A stretch of 64,000 nucleotides of DNA from UBA822 sp039590375. Its GTDB lineage: Bacteria; Gemmatimonadota; Gemmatimonadetes; Longimicrobiales; Gaopeijiaceae. Each line of letters begins with the position of its first letter. Position 1 is the first letter of the stretch. Below the pieces are notes generated by a model. That model did no database searches. It saw nothing but the letters and a program-made list of their open reading frames with translations, and was not told the origin of the DNA. Both the position numbers and the translations under genes were made by a program. The stretch spans positions 27,325-91,324 of the forward strand of contig JBDHFN010000001.1 of assembly GCA_039590375.1 (NCBI GenBank), written 5' to 3'. Positions 57,717-64,000 of this stretch are shown here, piece by piece.

Positions 57717-58765
57717 GCGGTCCGCTCATTCTGGGCCTCGAGACGAGCTGTGACGAAACCTCCGCGGCCCTGGTGAGGGCTCCCGACACGCTCGAGGGCC
57801 ATGTGATCTACTCCCAGGACGAGCATACCCTATATGGTGGCGTCGTTCCGGAGATTGCGGCTCGTGCGCACGTCCAGCGTATCGACGACGTCGTCGACCG
57901 GGCGCTGGCCGAGGCGGGGTGCGCGCTGAGCGACGTCGACGCTTTGGCGGTCACGGCGGGACCGGGCCTCATCGGGGCGCTCCTCGTTGGTGTTTGCTGG
58001 GCGAAGGCCGCCGCTTTCGGTCTCGGGAAGCCACTCGTGCCCGTCCATCACATGGAGGCCCATCTCTTCGCCCCGTCGCTCGAAGATCCCCGAGCGGTTC
58101 CGCCGTTCGTGGCCCTGCTGGTTTCGGGTGGTCATACGCTTCTCCTCCACGTGCCGGAGTGGGGCACTTATCACTTGCTGGGGCAGACGCGGGATGACGC
58201 GGCAGGTGAGGCCTTCGACAAGGTGGCGAGGCTTCTCGGCATGCCGTACCCGGGCGGCCCGGCCATCGAAGATGCGGCATCCCGGGGTGACGAGGCCCGC
58301 TACCAGTTTCCACGGCCGATGCTCCGACGGAGTCAGGCCCCGGGCGACGACGATTTCTACGATTTCTCGTTCAGCGGCTTGAAGACTGCGGTCGTGACCC
58401 TCGTTCATGAAATCGAGGCGGATGGGTCGCTCGAGGTCGAGACGAACAACGTAGCTGCGTCGTTCCAGGCGGCGGCAGCCGACGTCCTGACCGCCAAGGC
58501 GATGCGCGCCGTGAAGGAAACGGACTGCCCACGTGTGCTTCTGGGGGGTGGCGTGTCCGCCAACGGGCGGCTGCGCGAGGCATTGGCGAAAGAGCTCGAA
58601 CCGAATGGTTTGCTCCTGCATGCGTCCCCGCGGCTGTCACTGGACAATGGTGCGATGGTTGCTCGGGCAGGCGCGTTTCGCCTGGAGCGAGGGGAGGTGG
58701 CATCGCTGGACGCCTCGGCTGATCCTAACTTGCCTTTTCCCGGATTGATCGGCGCTTCCGCGTGA
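57713..58765 (+). CDS. tsaD: tRNA N6-adenosine threonylcarbamoyltransferase TsaD
   Basis: A 350-residue ASKHA-fold enzyme that puts threonylcarbamoyl on A37 of tRNAs reading ANN codons. It shows L-G-L-E-T-S-C-D-E-T-S, the metal-binding H-H-M-E-A-H-L and the D-N-G-A-M-V-A metal Asp. GTG start overlapping the YbbR gene. Confidence 0.96.
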   Translation: MSGPLILGLETSCDETSAALVRAPDTLEGHVIYSQDEHTLYGGVVPEIAARAHVQRIDDVVDRALAEAGCALSDVDALAVTAGPGLIGALLVGVCWAKAAAFGLGKPLVPVHHMEAHLFAPSLEDPRAVPPFVALLVSGGHTLLLHVPEWGTYHLLGQTRDDAAGEAFDKVARLLGMPYPGGPAIEDAASRGDEARYQFPRPMLRRSQAPGDDDFYDFSFSGLKTAVVTLVHEIEADGSLEVETNNVAASFQAAAADVLTAKAMRAVKETDCPRVLLGGGVSANGRLREALAKELEPNGLLLHASPRLSLDNGAMVARAGAFRLERGEVASLDASADPNLPFPGLIGASA

Positions 58766-58806
58766 ACGTGCCCTCCGACCCGAAACCCTGAGCCAGGACG
58801 CCGAGC

Positions 58807-59664
58807 GTGTACCCCATCTTCTTCCGACTCCCGAGCTGGCTGCCCTTCATGGGTGGGGAGCCGATCACGTCCTTCGGCGTGTTCATGTTCCTCTCCTTCC
58901 TGACGGGGGGGCTCTTGTTGCGCTCCGAGATGGAGCGAACCGGCCACGATCCGGAGCGCGCGTGGGATCTGGTGTTCATGGCGGTACTGGGAGGCGTGAT
59001 CGGGGCCAAGGCCTACTACGTGTTGCTCAACTACGAAACGCTGTTGGCCGATCCGATATCAGCCATCTTTTCCCGGGGCGGAATGGTGTGGTACGGTGGC
59101 TTCGCGGGGGCGCTCGCTCTCATCGTCATCGAGATCAAGCGCAGAGCGCTGCCACTCGGCCAGATCGCGGATCTCTGCTCCCCGACCCTCGCCATCGGGT
59201 ACGCCATTGGCCGGATGGGATGCTTCCTGGTCGGTGACGACTATGGCCGTCCCACGGACTCCTGGGTGGGAATTGCGTTTCCCAACGGCACGCCGCCCAC
59301 GCGCGTGGACGTCCTGGAGAGCTATTTCAACATCCAGGTCGATCCGGCCATCGTCGAGCGCTTCGGCCAGGTCGTTCCCGTGCACCCCACCCAGCTCTAC
59401 GAGATCGCGATGGCCTCCATCATCTTTCTCGTGCTCTGGAAGCTCCGGATCCACAAGCATGGGGCGGGCTGGCTGTGGTGGATTTGCCTGACGTTGCTCA
59501 GCGCCGAGCGGTTTCTGGTCGAGTTCGTCCGAGTCAAGGACGACCGCTTTCTGGGCCCCCTCACGCTTGCCCAGGGCATCGCCCTCAGCCTCGTGCTCGT
59601 CGGTCTCTGGGGGGTCCGCCGAGCCTGGTCCGCGGGCGGGGAATCAGAAGGAGAAGCAGCCTGA
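58807..59664 (+). CDS. lgt: Prolipoprotein diacylglyceryl transferase-like protein
   Basis: A 285-residue seven-helix membrane enzyme that lipidates the Cys of prolipoproteins. The family Y-P-I-F-F start, G-L-L-L-R-S-E, and G-R-M-G-C-F-L-V-G-D-D-Y-G signature are visible. The signature differs from the classical Lgt form: Asn to Cys, Asn to Val and Glu to Asp, and the essential His region reads V-W-Y-G-G. Variants of this type are common in some phyla and are annotated as Lgt. GTG start. At least three lipoproteins occur in this window, so an Lgt is needed. Confidence 0.85.
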   Translation: MYPIFFRLPSWLPFMGGEPITSFGVFMFLSFLTGGLLLRSEMERTGHDPERAWDLVFMAVLGGVIGAKAYYVLLNYETLLADPISAIFSRGGMVWYGGFAGALALIVIEIKRRALPLGQIADLCSPTLAIGYAIGRMGCFLVGDDYGRPTDSWVGIAFPNGTPPTRVDVLESYFNIQVDPAIVERFGQVVPVHPTQLYEIAMASIIFLVLWKLRIHKHGAGWLWWICLTLLSAERFLVEFVRVKDDRFLGPLTLAQGIALSLVLVGLWGVRRAWSAGGESEGEAA

Positions 59665-59688
59665 CGCATCGGGCAGGATGATCAGAGA

Positions 59689-60504
59689 ATGCTGACGGTC
59701 CTACACGCGTCGGACGTACACTTTGGCAGACCCCATCGGCCGAACGTAGCGGGCGCCCTTCTCGATCTGGCGCGAATGGTGGCGCCCGACGTCATCGTCT
59801 TGGCCGGGGACTTTACGCAACGGGCCAAGGTTCGGGAGTATGACCAGGCCCGAGCGTTCGTCCGCCAATTTGGGGATGTCCCCGTCGTCGTCACGCCAGG
59901 AAACCACGACATCCCGCTCTACCGGGTCCACGAGCGGCTGTTCGCGCCGTTTCGGAACTATCGCGCGTTCATCTCGGAAGAAATGGACAGCGTAACCCGG
60001 GTCGGTGGGGCGGTGTTCGTGGCGTTGAACTCCGGCGATCCTCACCGATCGATCATCAACGGACGCATCGGGGATCATCAACTCCGATTTCTGGCACGTG
60101 CCCTCGAGGAAACATTTGATGCTGATGTCCGTATCCTAGTAACGCATCATGCGCTGGCTCCTCCCGCGGATGGGGGGGGCGACGCGACCATCCCGGGAAG
60201 CGCGACTCTGCTGGACCGGTTCCGGGAGTTGGGAGTGGATTTGGTCCTCAGTGGGCATCTGCATCGCGGTTTTGTGACGCGCTCGTCCGTTGTGCGGCCG
60301 GAGCATCGGGACCATGGAGATATCGCCATCGTCCATAGCGGGACTGCGGCATCCAGCCGGGGCCGAGAGGCCGAGAAGGGGGAGAACAGTGTGAATGTGT
60401 TGAGGGTCGGCTCACAGGAAATCGAAGTCATCCCACACTGGTTCGAAGGCGACGGGGCAGGGTTCGTGGGGCGTGATCCCATCTCGATCCGGCGCAGCGT
60501 ATGA
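59689..60504 (+). CDS. Calcineurin-like metallophosphoesterase
   Basis: A 271-residue enzyme with all five metal motifs: H-A-S-D-V-H-F-G, L-A-G-D-F-T-Q, T-P-G-N-H-D-I, V-T-H-H-A-L-A and S-G-H-L-H-R-G. A glycine run (eight G in the DNA near 60172) lies in one loop. Substrate unknown; nucleotides or lipid phosphates are typical. The stop overlaps the next small gene by ATGA. Confidence 0.88.
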   Translation: MLTVLHASDVHFGRPHRPNVAGALLDLARMVAPDVIVLAGDFTQRAKVREYDQARAFVRQFGDVPVVVTPGNHDIPLYRVHERLFAPFRNYRAFISEEMDSVTRVGGAVFVALNSGDPHRSIINGRIGDHQLRFLARALEETFDADVRILVTHHALAPPADGGGDATIPGSATLLDRFRELGVDLVLSGHLHRGFVTRSSVVRPEHRDHGDIAIVHSGTAASSRGREAEKGENSVNVLRVGSQEIEVIPHWFEGDGAGFVGRDPISIRRSV

Positions 60505-60704
60505 CCAAGTTCTACGTGCAGAGGAAGGCGGGAGTAGGCGAAACAGCGGGTGCGCTGGCCGTCGCCCTGGGTGTCGGCGGCTTGTCCTTCTATCTGGTCC
60601 GGATGCTTCTGGCTCGCGAGGGCTTGGAGTCGCAGGCGCCACCGCGCGTGGCCCGCGAGCCTGGACCTCCCCAGAGTGCCCTGAGCGAGGGGACCAGACG
60701 ATAG
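60501..60704 (+). CDS. Small single-pass membrane protein
   Basis: A 67-residue protein with one hydrophobic segment (A-G-A-L-A-V-A-L-G-V-G-G-L-S-F-Y-L-V) and a Pro/Arg-rich C-terminal tail. It overlaps the metallophosphatase stop by ATGA and ends six bases before the TamA-like gene, so it is part of that operon. No family recognised. Confidence 0.65.
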   Translation: MTKFYVQRKAGVGETAGALAVALGVGGLSFYLVRMLLAREGLESQAPPRVAREPGPPQSALSEGTRR

Positions 60705-60709
60705 GCCGA

Positions 60710-62932
60710 ATGCGGATTTCGTCCACCCTCGTCTTCCTCGTCCTTCTGGTGGCGCAGGCTCCTCTCCACGCCCAAACGCCCTCCGTCGAGGTGGTGAGCA
60801 TCGAGTTCGAGGGGAACGAAGCCTTTCCGGACGATTCCCTCGCGCGCGCGATCGTCAATCGTGAGACGAGATGCCGCTCATTCTGGCCCCGCGGACTGTG
60901 TGTTTTTGGCGTCGTCCACGAAGAAATGAATGACCGCGAGTTGTCACGGGATGTCTTGCGACTCACGAGTTTCTACAACGTCCGCGGTTATCGGGACGCG
61001 CAGGTCGACACGGTGGTCGCGCGTCCTTCCGAAGACGCGGTGGAGTTGTCCTTCCGCATCGACGAAGGGCCACCCGTGCGGGTTGCGAGCCTCACGGTGG
61101 AGGGGGCGGACGTTCTCGACGGATTCGATCCTACGGCGGAACTTCCGATCCAGGTGGGCGGCCTGCTCAATGGGATCGATCTTGCCGCGACCCGCGACAC
61201 GCTGATTCAGCGGTTCCGAAACCGCGGCTATCCCCGCGCCGACGTATCCCGTTCGTGGCGCCTGCCCGCCGAGACTCCCTACGAGGCCGATGTCACCTTC
61301 GAGGTCGAGACAGGGCCACACTCCGTTTTCGGGCCGATCACCCTCGTCGGCAATGAAGAGCTCGACGATGAGGTGATCCGCCAATTGCTCCGCTTCGAGG
61401 AGGGAGAGGAATATTCGGAGATACGTACGCTCGAGGCGCAGCGCAATCTGTTCTCCGTCGAGATCATCCAGCGCGCATCGATCGTCGAGGCGGTGGATCC
61501 GGCGGGGCTCCTACCCGACAGCGTGGTTGCGCTCCAGGTACGGATCACCGAGTCGGACGTTCACAGCATGCGGGTCGGCGGGGGATGGAGCACGTCGGAC
61601 TGCATGAATGCGGAATCCCGCTGGACGAGCCGAAACTTCTACGGTGGAGCGAGACGACTCCAGCTCCGGGCACGTGGGTCCAACTGGTTGGCCGAGGAAC
61701 TCCGGGAGGGGGTCTGTGGCCAGGCTGCCATCGACGAGTTCGGGGGGGCGAACTGGTTGTTTTCGGCGGAGTTTACGCAGCCGTTGGTTCGTCAGAGCTT
61801 GACGTTCGGGTCCAACGTGTTCTTCGAGCGCCAAAGCCTGCAAGATGTGTTCGTTCGTAAGTCCGTGGGTGTGGACCTCGCCTTGTCTCAGACACTGGGC
61901 GCATACACGTCCTTCACTTTCGCGTACCGGCCGGAGCTCACCGAGCTGGCAGCAGCGGAGGTCTTCTTCTGCACATCGTTCCTGGTCTGTACGCCCGAGG
62001 ACGTGTCGTCCCTGCAGGGTCGGAACTGGTTGGCCCCGCTCTCGGTGAGCATGGTGCGGGCGGTTACGAACAACATTCTGAACCCGACGAGTGGATACCA
62101 GGTCGTGCTCAACTTCGAGCACTCCTCCGCGGTAACGGGTTCCGACTTTCAGTACAATCGGGCATTGGGCGAGGCAACGGCTTACGTCGAGACACTACCG
62201 GGCCAGGTGCTGGCGGCTCGGGTCCAAGGGGGATGGGTCGGCGCTGGCTCATTCGGACCCTTCTCCGGACGAACCGATGTCACACATCCCCAAAAGCGGT
62301 TCTTCTCGGGGGGAGCGAATAGCGTCCGGGGGTTTGCACAGAACCAACTCGGCCCACGGGTACTCACAGTGGATCCCTCCAGCCTTCTCTTCCCCCCCCG
62401 CTCCGGTCAGCCGGCGCCCTGCACACCCGCCGAGGTCATGAACCTCACGTGCGACGCGAGCGGGTTGAGGTCCGGCGCGTTCGGAACACCGCGGCCGACC
62501 GGCGGCAGCAAGGTTCTCGAGGGCGGCATCGAGTACCGGGTGCTGCTGGGGCCGCGCCTGGAGACTGCGATCTTCGCCGACTTCGGACGGATCTGGGCGG
62601 AACGGGAGTCCACCGCCGTGAGCCGATTTGAGATCACACCCGGTGTGGGTATCCGGTATTTGAGTCCCGTCGGGCCGATCCGAGTGGACTTGGGATACCA
62701 ATTCCGAAGCGCGGAGAAGCTGCAGGTGATCACCACCCAGGTCCGTTCATTCGGCCTAGGTGATGACCCAAGGGACAAGATAAGCGGCATCGTAGACGGC
62801 CAGGAGCAGGTGATCGATTTCGTGCGTGCAAAGGAACTCGCGCTACTCGATCGGCGGGTGTCCTTTGGTCCTTCGGGTGGTTTCTCCTTCCGTCGTCTTC
62901 AGCTCCATCTCGGCATCGGACAGGCGTTTTAG
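60710..62932 (+). CDS. tamA: TamA/BamA-family outer-membrane assembly protein
   Basis: A 740-residue Omp85-family protein. The signal peptide ends L-H-A-Q. Three POTRA domains run to about 300 (for example V-S-I-E-F-E-G-N-E-A-F and I-T-L-V-G-N-E-E-L-D). The C-terminal beta barrel carries G-G-A-N-S-V-R-G-F, the R-G-F lid motif, and ends with an aromatic-rich strand F-G-P-S-G-G-F-S-F. Together with the TamB-like gene downstream it fits the translocation and assembly module. BamA is less likely because five POTRA domains would be expected. The frame extends to 60473 without a signal peptide. Confidence 0.85.
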   Translation: MRISSTLVFLVLLVAQAPLHAQTPSVEVVSIEFEGNEAFPDDSLARAIVNRETRCRSFWPRGLCVFGVVHEEMNDRELSRDVLRLTSFYNVRGYRDAQVDTVVARPSEDAVELSFRIDEGPPVRVASLTVEGADVLDGFDPTAELPIQVGGLLNGIDLAATRDTLIQRFRNRGYPRADVSRSWRLPAETPYEADVTFEVETGPHSVFGPITLVGNEELDDEVIRQLLRFEEGEEYSEIRTLEAQRNLFSVEIIQRASIVEAVDPAGLLPDSVVALQVRITESDVHSMRVGGGWSTSDCMNAESRWTSRNFYGGARRLQLRARGSNWLAEELREGVCGQAAIDEFGGANWLFSAEFTQPLVRQSLTFGSNVFFERQSLQDVFVRKSVGVDLALSQTLGAYTSFTFAYRPELTELAAAEVFFCTSFLVCTPEDVSSLQGRNWLAPLSVSMVRAVTNNILNPTSGYQVVLNFEHSSAVTGSDFQYNRALGEATAYVETLPGQVLAARVQGGWVGAGSFGPFSGRTDVTHPQKRFFSGGANSVRGFAQNQLGPRVLTVDPSSLLFPPRSGQPAPCTPAEVMNLTCDASGLRSGAFGTPRPTGGSKVLEGGIEYRVLLGPRLETAIFADFGRIWAERESTAVSRFEITPGVGIRYLSPVGPIRVDLGYQFRSAEKLQVITTQVRSFGLGDDPRDKISGIVDGQEQVIDFVRAKELALLDRRVSFGPSGGFSFRRLQLHLGIGQAF

Positions 62933-62933
62933 G

Positions 62934-64000
62934 ATGAGGATCCCCCAGGCCTGGAAGGCGTCGAAGATCTGGAAGGCGTTGAAGGTGGGGACCGGCGTAC
63001 TCGTGGTCCTGGTTCTGGGAGCCATTGTCGGCGTCGTGGCCCTCACCCGGTCGAGCATCGGGCAAGCATTCGTGGTGGAGCAGGTCCTCCAGCGAATCGA
63101 GGGGACCCTGAACGGTGAGATCGTGGTTTCCGGCTTGCGTTCTCAGGGACTCCACAGAGGGGCGCGTCTGCTCGACGTACGGGTCACCGGGGCGGACGGG
63201 GGGTCGATACTGGCAGTGGACTCGGTCGACGCCCAGTACTCCATTCGCACGATGCTCGGAGACGATGTCGTTCTCAGCGGCCTCACGCTCTGGAGGCCCA
63301 GACTCACCGTCACGAAGGAGACGCCGGATCAGCCGTTCAATCTTGCGGCCTTCCTCGACGGTTCCCAGTCCCTGGCCGTGGAGCTTGGGGATGTAGACGA
63401 GCTCACCGAGGCCGGGGTGCGTTTCCTGTTCGAAGGGGTCGAAATCTTGGACGGGAGCGTCGACGTACGGTACCCACTCGCGTCGTCGCCCGATCCGGAT
63501 TCCCGGTTCTTGAGCGAGCGCGGACCGGACGGGCAGGGCTTCATGCGCGTCTTCGCTTTCCACGGCATCGATGGACACCTCGACGGGGTGGTCGCTACCG
63601 ATCCGGGTGTAGACGGGCTCGCCATGAATGTGACAGGCCTCGCCGCGGAGGGCTGGGTCTTCGAGGAGCCGGTCCAGGTCCAGGATCTCGAGGGAAGAGT
63701 CGCATGGTCGGGGGATCGGATTCTGATCGATGTGGAGACGGTGAGCCTCTTGGGGGCCACCGCCGCCGGATCGGGCGCGGTCGAGCTGATCGAAGGAGAC
63801 GCGCCCAGCGTTACCCTCGACGCCGTCGTGGAGAACCTCGACACGTCCGAGTTGCGGTGGCTCGAACCCCGGCTGCCCGATGGTCGCGCGAGTGGTCGCT
63901 TCGGGGTCGAATTCGGGTCTGAGGGTTTTCGCGGGAGTTTGTCCTCGGGGAGGCTGGCAATCGACGGTGGGGAAATCGAGGGTGAGGGGACTCTCCGGGT
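62934..64000 (+). CDS. tamB: TamB-like translocation protein, 3' end cut by window
   Basis: The frame starts at ATG 62934, one base after the TamA-like stop, and runs open to the window end (about 355 codons). A short basic head, one membrane helix (V-G-T-G-V-L-V-V-L-V-L-G-A-I-V-G), then an AsmA/TamB-like beta-solenoid region with G-L-R-S-Q-G-L-H and repeated amphipathic strands. TamB bridges the inner and outer membranes with TamA and may carry lipids or help insert barrel proteins. The DUF490 end is outside the window, so the assignment rests on context and the N terminus. Confidence 0.75.
   Translation, partial: MRIPQAWKASKIWKALKVGTGVLVVLVLGAIVGVVALTRSSIGQAFVVEQVLQRIEGTLNGEIVVSGLRSQGLHRGARLLDVRVTGADGGSILAVDSVDAQYSIRTMLGDDVVLSGLTLWRPRLTVTKETPDQPFNLAAFLDGSQSLAVELGDVDELTEAGVRFLFEGVEILDGSVDVRYPLASSPDPDSRFLSERGPDGQGFMRVFAFHGIDGHLDGVVATDPGVDGLAMNVTGLAAEGWVFEEPVQVQDLEGRVAWSGDRILIDVETVSLLGATAAGSGAVELIEGDAPSVTLDAVVENLDTSELRWLEPRLPDGRASGRFGVEFGSEGFRGSLSSGRLAIDGGEIEGEGTLR

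Noticed and set aside
1..64000. tRNA, rRNA, riboswitch (including a TPP type before thiE), CRISPR or mobile element
   Set aside because: No cloverleaf or T-loop signature, long repeat array, transposase or thi-box was found in the gaps I read; thiE is inside an operon with no leader.

Overview
The window is a dense, GC-rich bacterial chromosome segment of about 60 complete protein genes, with one gene cut at each edge. Many genes start with GTG or TTG, and about twenty neighbours share a 4-base stop/start overlap. I see no rRNA, tRNA, CRISPR, insertion sequence or phage. The mix of DUF5916 outer-membrane protein, secreted proteins whose signal peptides end in Ala-Gln, archaeal-type phosphoglycerate mutase, EF-G2-like factor and TamA/TamB fits a didermic bacterium. 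Gemmatimonadota is my best guess, inferred from gene style and not proven.

Left part (1-12.2 kb): an unknown helical-repeat protein, an iodotyrosine-deiodinase-like flavoprotein, a GCS2 ligase fused to CBS domains, an HMCES-type DNA-protein crosslink protein, a minus-strand pair (aminotransferase, Ycf46-like AAA ATPase), apgM with a TPR protein and a small protein, two coupled M16 peptidases and a NUDIX hydrolase. From 12.2 to 13.7 kb lies an ECF sigma factor with a zinc-binding anti-sigma factor, preceded by a clear sigma-54 promoter and a palindromic enhancer-like site. Then come holA, a SPOR protein, a receiver protein with a membrane tail, copA with a coupled 29-residue membrane peptide, a glycosyltransferase, mutS, a TonB-like lipoprotein, ddl, a rhomboid protease, EF-G, yebC, ruvCAB, a MgtC-family protein and queA.

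Middle part (32.8-49 kb) is more accessory: a membrane diguanylate cyclase with a histone-H1-like tail, an SH3 lipoprotein, a two-gene membrane operon behind a second sigma-54 promoter, an OsmC/flavin monooxygenase pair whose second gene lacks a normal start codon, a convergent FAD monooxygenase, a glycine-zipper membrane protein, an exported amidohydrolase, a secreted lectin-like protein, an exported methyltransferase, a small lipoprotein, and a coupled rhodanese/DUF5916 outer-membrane pair.

Right part (49-64 kb) is a long same-strand housekeeping run: tgt, yajC, def, fmt, thiE, thiS, thiG, rsmB, a PASTA protein, a TlpA thioredoxin, a YbbR protein, tsaD, lgt, a metallophosphatase, a small membrane protein, a TamA-like outer-membrane protein and a TamB-like protein cut by the window end. 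It links tRNA modification, translation start and protein maturation, thiamine synthesis and envelope biogenesis.
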